Shown here: positions 36,681 to 45,818 of the stretch, piece after piece | How positions within the stretch are numbered: the stretch's first letter is position 1 | Layout of the letters: every line of letters starts with the position of its first letter | Source: Streptomyces lydicus | Lineage (GTDB): Bacteria > Actinomycetota > Actinomycetes > Streptomycetales > Streptomycetaceae | Length of the DNA: 64,000 bases | Assembly: GCF_001729485.1 (NCBI RefSeq) | Contig: NZ_CP017157.1 | Coordinates: forward strand, 4,402,001 to 4,466,000 | Direction of reading: 5' to 3' | Notes under the pieces: generated by a model | The model's database searches: none | Told to the model about the DNA's origin: nothing | The model's input: the letters and a program-made list of their open reading frames with translations, nothing else | Program-made: the position numbers and the translations under genes

Positions 36681-37104
36681 CTGTGGAACCGCTCCTCGTC
36701 GCGCGTCGGTCGGTGGTGGGTGTGTCGGTTGCGGATACGTCGGTCGATGGTTCGGCCGTGCTGGCCCGCTACCCGTGATCAGAGGCGCCATGCTCAACGG
36801 CCCATGAGGGAACAGTCGGAGCCTGGTCGTCGCCCCCACGGGCCGCAGGTGCACTCAGCACGGCGCTGCGCCCGGCCCGCGCGCCCCGCCGGTCACCCGC
36901 CGCCCCAAGGGCAACGACACGGGGGCGCCAACTCACGCACGCACAGGCGGGTTTCAGTGGAGGGGAGCTGGGAGATCCTCCTGGCCGACGTGATCGCCAT
37001 GTGTGGCGTGTCGGTGAGGCGCGGAGGGAGCGTTCGTCCCGAGAGGACGGGGAAGGCAAAGAGGTATACACACTCCTTGCCACTCTCAACTTATAGCGCA
37101 CCGG
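36681..37104. other. Intergenic region upstream of the rifamycin-associated element
   Basis: 424 bp without a convincing gene. A comparatively AT-rich part at 37055-37100 (GTATACACACTCC, ACTTATAGCG) immediately before the element probably holds the promoter of the helR unit. Confidence 0.5.
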
Positions 37105-37123
37105 GGGGCTTGCGGCAAGGCCC
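37105..37123 (+). promoter_or_regulatory. Rifamycin-associated element (RAE)
   Basis: GGGGCTTGCGGCAAGGCCC matches the published 19-bp RAE consensus, an imperfect inverted repeat found upstream of actinomycete genes induced by rifamycins (rgt, rph, rox, helR). It lies 79 bp before the glycosyltransferase remnant and 227 bp before helR. Confidence 0.9.
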
Positions 37124-37183
37124 CGGCCGTGGGGCACAATCACGGATCCACGCCAGAACCTGCGGAAATGGGGGATTCACGAA

Positions 37184-37327
37184 GTGCATGTGCTGTTGTC
37201 GGTTTATGGGTCGTGCGGTGATGTCGAGCCGGTGGTGGGAGACGCACTGCCGGTGCGGGCGCTCGGCACCGGGACGCGGGTGTGCGCACCGTCGGCCGTC
37301 CCGGCGGCGACCTCGGATCGGAGCTGA
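37184..37327 (+). pseudogene. N-terminal remnant of a glycosyltransferase (Rgt-like)
   Basis: A 47-codon frame from GTG 37184 to TGA 37327, with GGGGGA as ribosome binding site. It reads HVLLSVYGSCGDVEPVVG, then RALGTGTRVCAPSA, which matches the first strand and GxxGDVxP motif of GT1/GT28 glycosyltransferases (usually VLLSTYGSRGDVEPLV...VRVCAPPD). The frame then ends; the acceptor and nucleotide-sugar domains are absent. Because rifamycin glycosyltransferase genes (rgt) are one of the classes found behind an RAE, an rgt ancestor is the natural inference. The stop is 4 bp before the helR ATG. Confidence 0.65.
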
Positions 37328-37331
37328 TGAC

Positions 37332-39503
37332 ATGAATCCCCTGACCACCAGCGCATTCGACCTCCCCGACCGCCTCTCCCCCAAGGCCGACCCGACGCTC
37401 ATCGCCGGCGACGAACAGCACCTCGCCGCCGTCGCGGAGAGCCTCGAACGGACGATTGCCGAGGTGTCCGACCGTCTCGACGCCGAGCGCAGGGCGCCCG
37501 GCGGCACGGGCCGGCAGGCGATGGAGCGGGACGCGGAGATACACCGGCTGACCGCTCGTCTGCGTGCGCTGCGCCGCTTCGGTCTGGACCTGTGCCTCGG
37601 ACACATGGTCAGCGCGGACCACCCCGAGCCCGTCTACGTCGGACGACTCGGCCTCACGGACAGCTCAGGTCGCCGGCTGCTGGTCGACTGGCGCTCCCCC
37701 GCGGCCGAGCCGTTCTTCGGAGCCACCCACGCCAACCCGATGGGTCTGGCCAGCCGCCGCAGGTACCGCTGGACCCGCGGCCGGATCAGCGACTACTGGG
37801 ACGAGGTGTTCACCCCGGACGGTTTTGCCGGGCACGCCGCGCTCGACGACCAGTCCGCCTTCATCGCCAGCCTGGGCGGCAACAGGTCGGAGCGCATGCG
37901 CGACGTGCTCGGCACCATCCAGGCCGACCAGGACGCCATCATCCGTGCGGGTTCCCGGGGCGCCCTGGTCGTCGACGGCGGTCCGGGTACGGGCAAGACC
38001 GTCGTCGCCCTGCACCGCTCCGCGTACCTCCTCTATTCCGACCCCCACCTGAATCAGCGTCGGGGCGGTGTGCTGTTCGTCGGTCCGCACCGGCCCTATC
38101 TGGCCTACGTGTCCGACGTCCTCCCCAGCCTCGGAGAGGAGGGCGTGCAGACCTGCATCCTGCGGGACCTCGTCGCCGAGGGGGCGGCGGCGACGGCGGA
38201 GACCGACACTGAGGTGGCCCGCCTGAAGTCGTCCGCGGACATGGTGCAGGCGATCGAGAAGGCCGTCTGGTTCTACGAAGAGCCGCCCGCCGAGGGGATG
38301 ACGGTCACAACCGACTGGTCCGACATCTGGCTGAGTGCCGACGACTGGGCCGAAGCGTTCGACGCACCGGATCCGGGCACTCCGCACAACGAGGCGCGCG
38401 GGCAGATATGGGAAGAGCTGGTCGCGATCCTGACGGACAAGCTCGACGCCGACGTCTCCCCGCACCTCTTCCGACGGTCGCTGATGCAGGACGAGGAGCT
38501 GGTCACCACCTTCCACCGCGCGTGGCCGCTGCTCGAAGCGGCCGACCTCGTCGGGGACCTGTGGTCGGTGCCCGCGTATCTGCGGATGTGCGCTCCCTGG
38601 CTCAGCCGCGACGAGGTGCGCAAGCTGCAGCGCAAGGAGGCACCCCATGCCTGGACGGTGTCCGACCTGCCGCTCCTCGACGCGGCGCGGCAGCGGCTCG
38701 GTGACCCGGAGGCGGCGCGGCGCAAGCGCCGGAACGAGGCCATCCTCGCCGCGCAGCGCGAGCGCATGGCGCAGGTCGTCGACAACCTGATCGAGGCCGC
38801 GGCGAGCTCCGGCGCCGACGGTGACGACGGCGAAGGTCTGGTGACCATGCTGCGCGGTCAGGACGCCCAGGTCAGCCTGATCGACGAGTCCGAGCTGCCC
38901 ACCGCCGAACCGGACCGGCTCGCCGGCCCGTTCGCGCACATCGTCGTGGACGAGGCCCAGGAACTGACCGACGCGGAGTGGCAGATGCTGTTGCTGCGGT
39001 GCCCGTCCCGGAGCTTCACCATCGTCGGGGACCGGGCTCAGGCCAGGCACGGCTTCACAGAGTCCTGGCAGGAACGGCTCCAGCGGATCGGGCTCGACCG
39101 GATCAACCTGGCGTCCCTTGGCATCAACTACCGGACGCCGGAGGAAGTCATGGCGGAAGCCGAGCCGGTCATCCGGGCCGCGCTCCCGGACGCCAATGTC
39201 CCGACCTCCGTCCGCAGCAGCGGCCTCCCCGTCGTGCACGGACCGGTGTCCGACCTGGAAGCGGTCCTCGACACCTGGCTCGCCGCCCACGCCGACGGCA
39301 TCGCCTGCGTGATCGGCGACCCCACGTTCCGGGCGACGTCCCGCGTCCGGTCGCTGACCCCCGAGCTGGCGAAGGGCCTTGAGTTCGACCTGGTCGTCCT
39401 CATCGACCCGGAGGCGTTCGGCGAGGGTATCGAGGGCGCGGTGGACCGCTATGTCGCGATGACCCGGGCGACCCGGCAACTGGTCGTCCTCACCACACCG
39501 TGA
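37332..39503 (+). CDS. helR: HelR, RNA-polymerase-recycling helicase-like ATPase
   Basis: A 723-residue superfamily I (UvrD/Rep-like) protein related to HelD. Walker A GGPGTGKT is at about residue 217, Walker B VVDEAQEL at about 540, and VGDRAQARHGF and NYRTPEE are helicase motifs III/IV. The N-terminal 150 residues (coiled ERTIAEVSDRLDAERRAPGG, then FGLDLCLGHMVSADHPEPVY) match the HelR arm that enters the RNA polymerase channel. HelR of Streptomyces venezuelae displaces rifamycins from stalled polymerase and gives tolerance; an RAE upstream supports the same role here. ATG 37332; the frame is open further up but without sense. Confidence 0.93.
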   Translation: MNPLTTSAFDLPDRLSPKADPTLIAGDEQHLAAVAESLERTIAEVSDRLDAERRAPGGTGRQAMERDAEIHRLTARLRALRRFGLDLCLGHMVSADHPEPVYVGRLGLTDSSGRRLLVDWRSPAAEPFFGATHANPMGLASRRRYRWTRGRISDYWDEVFTPDGFAGHAALDDQSAFIASLGGNRSERMRDVLGTIQADQDAIIRAGSRGALVVDGGPGTGKTVVALHRSAYLLYSDPHLNQRRGGVLFVGPHRPYLAYVSDVLPSLGEEGVQTCILRDLVAEGAAATAETDTEVARLKSSADMVQAIEKAVWFYEEPPAEGMTVTTDWSDIWLSADDWAEAFDAPDPGTPHNEARGQIWEELVAILTDKLDADVSPHLFRRSLMQDEELVTTFHRAWPLLEAADLVGDLWSVPAYLRMCAPWLSRDEVRKLQRKEAPHAWTVSDLPLLDAARQRLGDPEAARRKRRNEAILAAQRERMAQVVDNLIEAAASSGADGDDGEGLVTMLRGQDAQVSLIDESELPTAEPDRLAGPFAHIVVDEAQELTDAEWQMLLLRCPSRSFTIVGDRAQARHGFTESWQERLQRIGLDRINLASLGINYRTPEEVMAEAEPVIRAALPDANVPTSVRSSGLPVVHGPVSDLEAVLDTWLAAHADGIACVIGDPTFRATSRVRSLTPELAKGLEFDLVVLIDPEAFGEGIEGAVDRYVAMTRATRQLVVLTTP

Positions 39504-39531
39504 CGACGTCCTGACGTCGGCCGCGGGCGGA

Positions 39532-40188
39532 TCAGCCGAGGAACAGCGGGAGTTTCGCGGCCAGGTCACCCAGTGCGGCCTGCTCCGCTTCGGTCGGGGC
39601 GCGCCGTCCGGTGCCGATCAGCAGCGCGTCCCGGTCGGAGAACGAAGGGGGAAACGCCGTGCCGGCGATCTTCTCCAGCAGTTCGCGCGCCCCGGCGAGC
39701 CCCTCGGCGGGCGGTTCCGCCGCCTCCGGGAGGTGCGCGATCAGGTCGAGGTGGTGCAGCGTCCATTCCAGGACGTACGCGGAAAGGTAGTCGCCCGTCG
39801 TGAGCACCTCGTCGCGGGTGCGCACACGGGTGGCGGGGTCGGCGAGTCGGGCGGCGCGGCCGGCGGCGGAGCCGACGTCGTCGAGGTGGAACTTGAGCAG
39901 CCACGGCTCCCCGTACGCGGCGGCCAGGCGGACGGTCAGCGCGTCGAGCGGGTCCTCGCCCGTGGGCGGCGTTGCGGCGACGTCCCAGTAGGTCGCCGCG
40001 TCCCGGGTCGGTTCCGTGTCGGCAGGGGTGACGAGGGTGATCAGGACGTCCTGAGCGTCGATGACCAGGTGGCACGCCAGGTCCCGCACGAGCCAGCCGG
40101 TGCAGCCGGAGGGACGCGCGAAGTCCTCGTCCGGGAGATCGGCGACCGCGGTGCGCAACGCCGCCCAGGAACGTGCGAAGAGATCCAC
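39532..40188 (-). CDS. Maleylpyruvate isomerase N-terminal domain protein (DinB superfamily)
   Basis: A 218-residue DinB-like protein with the family pattern ARSWAALRTAVADLPDEDF, GWLVRDLACHLVIDAQD and LEWTLHHLDLIAHL, which carry the candidate metal-binding His residues. It lacks the separate C-terminal domain seen in the protein at 33991. Function unknown, presumably mycothiol-linked. GTG 40188 has no ribosome binding site; TAGCTT, 6 bp upstream, overlaps the stop of the next gene and suggests a leaderless transcript. Confidence 0.78.
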   Translation of the reverse strand: MDLFARSWAALRTAVADLPDEDFARPSGCTGWLVRDLACHLVIDAQDVLITLVTPADTEPTRDAATYWDVAATPPTGEDPLDALTVRLAAAYGEPWLLKFHLDDVGSAAGRAARLADPATRVRTRDEVLTTGDYLSAYVLEWTLHHLDLIAHLPEAAEPPAEGLAGARELLEKIAGTAFPPSFSDRDALLIGTGRRAPTEAEQAALGDLAAKLPLFLG

Positions 40189-40197
40189 GCCCGCAAG

Positions 40198-40959
40198 CTA
40201 ACAGCGCCCGGTGCCCCTCGCGACCGATTTCGCCCGCCCGCGAACGCGGCACTCCCCCGGCGGGTTCGTCATGGCGTCGGGGCGCTCAAGGCCGGGAGGG
40301 GACCGCAGCCCGAACAGGGGGATACCGGTGCCGTCGCTGAACGCACGGCTGCGGCGCACGGTGAGGACTGCCACCGCGCCCAGGATCACGAAGGACTGGA
40401 TCCTGCCGATGACCGGCACCGCGTCGACGGGGAGGGCCAGCGCCTCACCGGTGCTGAGGGCGGCATCGAGCAGCTGCGCACCGCCCCACAGCACGGTCAG
40501 CCCCCTCAGCGCGGACCGGAAGTCCGGGCGGTCACGCCAGGCACGCTCGGCCTCCTCCCGCGCGGCCGGCCCGCGCAGCCGGTGCCCGAAGTGGAACGGG
40601 AACGGCCGGGACGCACCCAACGAGCTCAGCATCCACAGGCCCAGGACCGCGGGGATGCCCGCGTCCTTCAGCAGCAGCACCCGGGGGCTGCCGCTCACCA
40701 GTGACGTGACCGCCGACGCCGCGAGCAGGACCACCATCAGGAGGTCGAAGGGGTCGACGCGTCGGCGTACCACCGCGGTCCCCAGCGCGTGCGCCGCCGG
40801 CAGGGCACCGCTCAGCAGCAACGCCTGCCACTGGACCATGCCCTGGGCCCGCAGCACGTAGTACAGGACGAGCGGCAGCAGGATGTTCACGGCCAGCGGT
40901 ACGAGCAGCGCACGCCACCGCTGTGCGCCGTGCGCATCCACGGTATCGACGGTATTCAC
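40198..40959 (-). CDS. VC0807-like integral membrane protein
   Basis: A 253-residue membrane protein with about six hydrophobic segments (VNILLPLVLYYVLRAQG, LLMVVLLAASAVTSLVSG and two near the C-terminus). LLLSGALPAAHAL and SGSPRVLLLKDAGIPAVLGL are typical of the VC0807 group, which has no assigned function. GTG 40959 follows TGGAGG. The stop codon lies in the -10 region of the downstream DinB gene. Confidence 0.75.
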   Translation of the reverse strand: MNTVDTVDAHGAQRWRALLVPLAVNILLPLVLYYVLRAQGMVQWQALLLSGALPAAHALGTAVVRRRVDPFDLLMVVLLAASAVTSLVSGSPRVLLLKDAGIPAVLGLWMLSSLGASRPFPFHFGHRLRGPAAREEAERAWRDRPDFRSALRGLTVLWGGAQLLDAALSTGEALALPVDAVPVIGRIQSFVILGAVAVLTVRRSRAFSDGTGIPLFGLRSPPGLERPDAMTNPPGECRVRGRAKSVARGTGRC

Positions 40960-41185
40960 GAAGCCTCCAGCGGTCCGGTGGCCGGACGGTCCGGCACCGT
41001 GGCGACCTGCTTCGACGCTAGGAGCCGGGCGGGTGGACCGGCATCGGCCTCCGGGCCGGTCCCGGCACGCCGCGCTCCACCCCGTCTCCACCACCGGGTG
41101 GAGCGTGACACGGGCATCACGGGCCGGAGCGCAAAGGACTGACCGAGGGTCGCCGACGTGCGGCGGGCGCACGGATACTGCCGTG

Positions 41186-41917
41186 ATGTTCTCGGACGAC
41201 GACGCCGCGGCGCTCTATGACCTGCTGAACCCGTGGGACCCCGCGGTCTGGCCCGGCGACGGGTTCTACGAGCAGTTGGTGAGGGCGGCGGATGCGGTAC
41301 TGGACGTCGGCTGCGGAACCGGCGCGATGCTGCACCGGGCACGCGAGCAGGGGCATCCCGGCCGGCTGGTGGGGCTGGACCCGGATCGGGCCGCTCTCCG
41401 CCGGGCGCGGCGCCGGACCGATGTCGAGTGGGTGGAGGGGACCGCGGCGACCGCGCAGTGGGACGCCGCATTCGACCTGGCGACGATGACCGGTCATGCC
41501 TTTCAGTGCCTGGTCACCGACGCCGAATTGCGCACCTCGCTGCGGGCGATCCGTGCGGCGCTGCGTCCCGGTGGACGCTTCGCGTTCGAGACGCGCCATC
41601 CGCGGGCGCGGGCCTGGGAGGACTGGCGTCCCTGGAACGCCACTGAGGTCACCGACGCCGCCGGTCGCCCCCTGCGCGTCTGGCACGAGGTTGCGGGCGT
41701 TGACGGCGATGTGGTCACTTTCCACAGCACGACGGCGGATCCGGACGGGACTCCCCTGCGTGTCGACCGCACCAGCCTGCGCTTCCTCGACGAGCCAACC
41801 CTCGACGCCTTCCTCACCGAGGCGGAATTCGAGGTCGAGGCCCGGTACGGCGATTGGGCGCGGGGCCCCGTCACCGACGGGAGCCGGGAGATCATCACGA
41901 TTGCCTGCCGCAGGTAG
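41186..41917 (+). CDS. Class I SAM-dependent methyltransferase
   Basis: A 243-residue methyltransferase. VLDVGCGTGAMLHRA (residues about 37-51) is motif I, RLVGLDPDRAAL motif II and FDLATMTGHAFQCL motif IV; RFAFETRHPRARAWEDW is shared by a group of small actinobacterial enzymes of unknown substrate. ATG 41186 has no Shine-Dalgarno site; a GATACT hexamer 6 bp upstream suggests a leaderless transcript. Single gene. Confidence 0.86.
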   Translation: MFSDDDAAALYDLLNPWDPAVWPGDGFYEQLVRAADAVLDVGCGTGAMLHRAREQGHPGRLVGLDPDRAALRRARRRTDVEWVEGTAATAQWDAAFDLATMTGHAFQCLVTDAELRTSLRAIRAALRPGGRFAFETRHPRARAWEDWRPWNATEVTDAAGRPLRVWHEVAGVDGDVVTFHSTTADPDGTPLRVDRTSLRFLDEPTLDAFLTEAEFEVEARYGDWARGPVTDGSREIITIACRR

Positions 41918-41955
41918 TGCGGCGGCGTCGCTCTGCTGGGCAGGACGCCCTGCTC

Positions 41956-42699
41956 CTAGGGTGCGAAGTAGCGGTACATGACCGGCTCCAGGTAGTCGAC
42001 CTGGGTCCCCCCGAGGGCGGTCACGTCGGCCTGCGAACAGATGAGGGCCATGCGGTCCAGCTCCGGATCGTTGCCCCGCGCTGTCCCGTCGGACAACAGA
42101 ACCGTGAAGCGCTCACCCAGCAGCGACGCCGGACGGGCGGGAGCGAGGAACTGGACACCGATGGTTCCGTTCTCGGCGCGCGTGAGACACCACAGAGTCA
42201 GGTCCTCGGCCGGCAGCTCGACGCCGGTCTCCTCGGCCAGCTCGCGAGCGGCGTGGCGGCCCAGCGCGGCGACGTCCAACGGCTCGCCGGCCGGCGGCGG
42301 TTCGACGGATCCGCCGGGTAGTTGCCAGCGGCCGGGAGCGGCCGTCGAGGAGGACATCCGGCCGACCAGGACGCGCCCGTCGTCGGTCGGCTGCAGGACG
42401 CTGACGAAGAGCGACGGCAGGCACGCCGTGGCTCCGGGGACCCGGCGCAGGGCGTGGCGGCGGTAGGTCGTCCGCACCCACGTGACGACGAAACCGTGGT
42501 GTCCTTCCGGGGCCAGTCCCGCGCACGCCGCCACCGGCCCGTCGAAGAGGCTCGGGTTGGCGTGCACCGCCTCGTCCCAAGCCCGGTGCATGGCCCGCTG
42601 CTCCTCGGGCGGAACCGGTGGGGCCGCTGCTTCCACGAGTCGGAGTCGCCGAACTGCGAGGAGGCCGACGCCGGGGGCTCGCGGCGGTGGGTCCGTCAT
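41956..42699 (-). CDS. NUDIX hydrolase
   Basis: A 247-residue protein with a NUDIX domain in the second half. The box is WQLPGGSVE followed, after a longer than usual loop, by AARELAEETGVEL, giving the REUxEExGU metal site. The N-terminal about 95 residues (RLVEAAAPPVPPEEQ, HHGFVVTWVRTTYRRHALRR) are a separate module not recognised. NUDIX enzymes cleave nucleoside diphosphates linked to another group; the substrate is open. Convergent with the methyltransferase gene. Confidence 0.85.
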   Translation of the reverse strand: MTDPPPRAPGVGLLAVRRLRLVEAAAPPVPPEEQRAMHRAWDEAVHANPSLFDGPVAACAGLAPEGHHGFVVTWVRTTYRRHALRRVPGATACLPSLFVSVLQPTDDGRVLVGRMSSSTAAPGRWQLPGGSVEPPPAGEPLDVAALGRHAARELAEETGVELPAEDLTLWCLTRAENGTIGVQFLAPARPASLLGERFTVLLSDGTARGNDPELDRMALICSQADVTALGGTQVDYLEPVMYRYFAP

Positions 42700-42779
42700 G
42701 CGCTCATGGTGGCAGGGCCGGGTCCGCGGGCGGGCGGTGTGTGGCGTTTCGGGCGGTGGGGAGCGGCAACACGCTTGTC

Positions 42780-43073
42780 ATGTCCAGAAACGTGCGCAAC
42801 GGCAGAAGCGAAGCAGCGAAGGTCATCGTCGTCATCGCGGACCTCACCGCGGTGATCCTCGGCCTCTGGATCTTGTTCGCCCTCCTCGACGCGAACCGCG
42901 CCAATGACCTGGTCAGCTGGGTGCGAGCCGCCGCGGGTTGGCTGGCCGGCTGGTCCCACGATCTCTTCACCATGGACACCGCCTGGGTGCGGACGGTGCT
43001 GAATTACGGGCTGCCGGCGGTGGTCTACCTGCTCATCGGGCACTTCCTCGCCGCCCGGATCCGCCGGGTCTGA
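42780..43073 (+). CDS. Small two-helix membrane protein
   Basis: A 97-residue protein with a basic N-terminus (SRNVRNGRSEAAK) and two transmembrane helices (VIVVIADLTAVILGLWILFALL and YGLPAVVYLLIGHFLAARI) separated by an aromatic loop. Family not recognised. ATG 42780 has GGGGAG at long spacing. Divergent from the NUDIX gene. Confidence 0.7.
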   Translation: MSRNVRNGRSEAAKVIVVIADLTAVILGLWILFALLDANRANDLVSWVRAAAGWLAGWSHDLFTMDTAWVRTVLNYGLPAVVYLLIGHFLAARIRRV

Positions 43074-43417
43074 CGGCCCGCACCGGCGGAACGGCCCTCG
43101 GTCGGCCCGGGAAGCGACGTATTTCGGCCACTGGTGCGAAGTGCGTTGAGCCGGGCGTGCCGCGGCCCTCGGTGGGGGCCGCGGCGGTGGCGATCCGTCG
43201 ACGTCGGCGGGCCCGCGTGGCGCCGATTCACGCCTGCGCTGCGGGCGTGGCGCGGGCCGTGGGGGCCCGGCCAGCCGTCACGATGGGCGGTGGCCTGGAC
43301 GGCAGGCGTGCGGCCGGGCGCGAGTGGGCCGTCGCGGCGGCGGACGCGGCGTCCCGCGAGGTGGCGCCCGAGCCCCGGTGCGCCTCGCCCCTGCGACGTG
43401 GACGGGAGGAACGTCCG
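43074..43417. other. Intergenic region without a recognisable gene
   Basis: 344 bp between two plus-strand genes. I see no hairpin, repeat or coding frame that can be supported; GGGAGGA (43404-43410) at the end is the ribosome binding site of the next gene. Confidence 0.55.
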
Positions 43418-44296
43418 TTGGCACCCGTGCTCGCGGCGCTGTTCGGTCTGCTGACGGCCATCGGGAACGCCACCGGGACCGTGCTGCAGCGGATCGCCGC
43501 GCGGCGGGTGCCGGCAGGTGACGCCTTCAGTCCACGACTCGTACGGCATCTGCTGCGCAGTCCCGCGTGGCTCGGCGGGATCGCCGTGATCGTCGTGGCC
43601 GCGGTGTGCCAGGCGCTGGCGCTCGTCCTGGGGTCCCTGGCGCTGGTGCAGCCCATCCTGGTCACGGAGCTTCCGTTCACCCTGCTGATCGCCTCCGCGC
43701 TGTCCCGGCGCCGGCTTCCCACCGTCGGCTGGGTCGCGACCGCCCTGATCGCGTGCGGTCTCGGGCTCGGCCTGGCCGCGGCCGCCCCCACCGAGGGCCA
43801 CAACCAGGTGACCCCCGCCGACTGGGCCCTCGCCCTGGTCGCCACCGGCGGGGCGATGGCGGCCTGTGTCCTCTCCGCCCTGACGCGTCGGCGGGGGATG
43901 GCGCGGGCGGCACTGTTCGGCACCGCTGCGGCGATCGGTTACGCGATGACCGCGGCCCTGATGAAGTCCGCGGCGGGAACGCTCGCCCAGCAGGGCGTGG
44001 GCGCGTTCCTGACCGACTGGCACACCTACGCCTGCGTGGCCGCCGGCGCGTGGTCGCTGTTTCTGCTGGCCAATGCCATGGAGTCCGGCCCGTTGGTGGC
44101 GTCCCAGCCGTCGCTCACGCTGGGCGAGGCGCTCGTCAGTCTGGCCCTGGGAATTCTGCTGTACGGGGACCGGGTACGGACCGGCTGGTGGCTCGTTCCC
44201 GCGGCCGTGGGTGCCGTACTCGTCACCTGGGGGGTGTTCCTCCTGCCGAGGGCCGAGGTGGACGAGGTGGAAAGTCACCGACCGGCGGGTCCGTGA
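43418..44296 (+). CDS. DMT/EamA-like transporter
   Basis: A 292-residue membrane protein with about nine to ten helices and an internal two-fold pattern, as in drug/metabolite transporters (LFGLLTAIGNATGTVLQRIAA at the start, LGSLALVQPILVTELPFTLL and SGPLVASQPSLTLGEALVSL at equivalent places in the two halves). Substrate unknown. TTG 43418 is chosen because GGGAGGA lies 7 bp upstream; the frame is open for 480 nt above it without coding character. Confidence 0.8.
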   Translation: MAPVLAALFGLLTAIGNATGTVLQRIAARRVPAGDAFSPRLVRHLLRSPAWLGGIAVIVVAAVCQALALVLGSLALVQPILVTELPFTLLIASALSRRRLPTVGWVATALIACGLGLGLAAAAPTEGHNQVTPADWALALVATGGAMAACVLSALTRRRGMARAALFGTAAAIGYAMTAALMKSAAGTLAQQGVGAFLTDWHTYACVAAGAWSLFLLANAMESGPLVASQPSLTLGEALVSLALGILLYGDRVRTGWWLVPAAVGAVLVTWGVFLLPRAEVDEVESHRPAGP

Positions 44297-44337
44297 CCAG
44301 GGCGGACGACCGGCGAACAAGCGGGCGCGGGGCCCGG

Positions 44338-45102
44338 TTACCGCTCCCCCGCTCCCGTGAGCGCGACCGAGGTGGCCCGGGCGAACGCGTCCGGGTTGTC
44401 CAGCATGATGTTGTGGCCGCAATCGGGTATCGGCACCACGTGCACGCCGGCGTCGGCGAGTGCCTCGGCGCCGGGGAGCGGGCCGTCCGACTCGGGCAGC
44501 AGGTAGGTGCGGGGAATCGGCAGGCTCAGCAGGAGTTCGCGCAAGGTGGGGGTGGTGCCGCGGACGAGGTGCACCGCACTGCGGTGCAGCGCCTCGCGGC
44601 CGGCCAGCCGCATGGTGGACCACCAGTGTGCGCCGGCCCGGTCCCGTACGTCCTGCCAGCCGCCCGCCAGGAACTCCTGCTCGGAACACGCGGCGATGCC
44701 GGTGCTGCCCCCGGCACCGCGCCGGGGCTCGATCGGATCGAGGTTGGCGTCGACCAGCACGAGACGGGAGACCAGCTGGGGGTGGCGGGCGGCCAGCACG
44801 ATGGCCACCGAGCCGCCCATGCTGTGGGCGACCAGTTCCGCGTCGGCAACGCCCGCGGACGTCAGGGCCGTGGCGAGGGCGTCCGCATGCGATTCCAGGG
44901 TGTAGTCGAAGTCCGTCGGCCGGTCACTGTGGCCGTGCCCGAGGAGGTCGATCAGCAGCGAACGACGGCCGGTCAGCAGCGGGTGGACGGCGACCTCCGC
45001 GAAGTGCGCGGGCGAGGTGGCTCCCAGGCCGTGGACGTAGACACGGGACGGTTCCTGTCCCGGCAGCTCCACCCATCGCATCCGGTCATCCGCGCTTGTC
45101 AC
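44338..45102 (-). CDS. Alpha/beta hydrolase
   Basis: A 254-residue alpha/beta-hydrolase-fold protein. VYVHGLGATSP has the oxyanion-hole HG, VAHSMGGSVA the nucleophile Ser, and IPDCGHNIML the catalytic His. The LLIDLLGHGHSDRP strand is typical. Substrate unknown. Start uncertain: GTG 45102 is used; ATG 45081 and GTG 45195 are alternatives, none with a clear ribosome binding site. Confidence 0.82.
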   Translation of the reverse strand: MTSADDRMRWVELPGQEPSRVYVHGLGATSPAHFAEVAVHPLLTGRRSLLIDLLGHGHSDRPTDFDYTLESHADALATALTSAGVADAELVAHSMGGSVAIVLAARHPQLVSRLVLVDANLDPIEPRRGAGGSTGIAACSEQEFLAGGWQDVRDRAGAHWWSTMRLAGREALHRSAVHLVRGTTPTLRELLLSLPIPRTYLLPESDGPLPGAEALADAGVHVVPIPDCGHNIMLDNPDAFARATSVALTGAGER

Positions 45103-45207
45103 TACGGCACTTCGCACTGCCTGCTCCCCTGTCCCATGGTCGTTTCTCCCCTGTCCACTGTCCCCTGCCCCCGTCGCTCTTCGGTGCTCCCGCACCGGGC
45201 GGGTCGG

Positions 45208-45723
45208 TCAGAGCCCGAAGGGTGCCGCGTAGCGGACGGTGCCCGGCGGCAGCGGGTGGTTCTCGTCCAGGGTCAGCGCCATCAGCGCTTCGTCCGGAAC
45301 GTCGATGGTCACGCCGATGCCGTGGGCCGAGGCGCGGGTGAAGCCGAAGCGCGGGTAGTACGCCGGATGCCCGAGGACAACGACGTGGTGCTCGCCCCGC
45401 TCCTCGGCCGCGGCGAGCACGGCGCGGACCACCGCCGAGCCGGCGCCGCTGCGCTGGTACTCCGGCCGCACGGCGACCGGCGCCAGGCACAGGGCCGGCG
45501 TGTCGTCGACGTGACAGCGGGTCAGGAGTGCGTGGGCGAGGAGCTGGTCGTCCGCGTCGGTGGCGACGAGGGACAGGCCGTCGATCCAGGCGGGGTCGGC
45601 GCGCAGGGCGTCGACGAGGTCGGCCTCCAGCGGCGTCTCGAACGCGGCAAGGTTGATGTCGCGGATGGCGGGGAGGTCGGCGCCGGTCTCGGCGCGGGTG
45701 AACCAGTCGTTGCGTGCGGGCAT
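45208..45723 (-). CDS. GNAT-family N-acetyltransferase (YhbS-like)
   Basis: A 171-residue acetyltransferase. LAPVAVRPEYQRSGAGSAVVRAVL contains motif A, the acetyl-CoA pyrophosphate loop (QRSGAG), preceded by the LLTRCHVDD strand; HPAYYPRFGFTRA is the motif B region typical of the YhbS group. Acceptor unknown. ATG 45723; AGGAAACGGA lies upstream. Confidence 0.86.
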   Translation of the reverse strand: MPARNDWFTRAETGADLPAIRDINLAAFETPLEADLVDALRADPAWIDGLSLVATDADDQLLAHALLTRCHVDDTPALCLAPVAVRPEYQRSGAGSAVVRAVLAAAEERGEHHVVVLGHPAYYPRFGFTRASAHGIGVTIDVPDEALMALTLDENHPLPPGTVRYAAPFGL

Positions 45724-45818
45724 GACGGGAACGGATCCGTTTCCTGTGAGGTGCGTACGCGTACGGGCGTCGCCTCGCGAGCGGTCGTAGCGCTCCCGGC
45801 GAGGCGGGGAGATCGGAG

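Noticed and set aside
37665..39569. 634-codon minus-strand frame over helR
   Set aside because: Antisense shadow without recognisable motifs; helR has clear helicase motifs.
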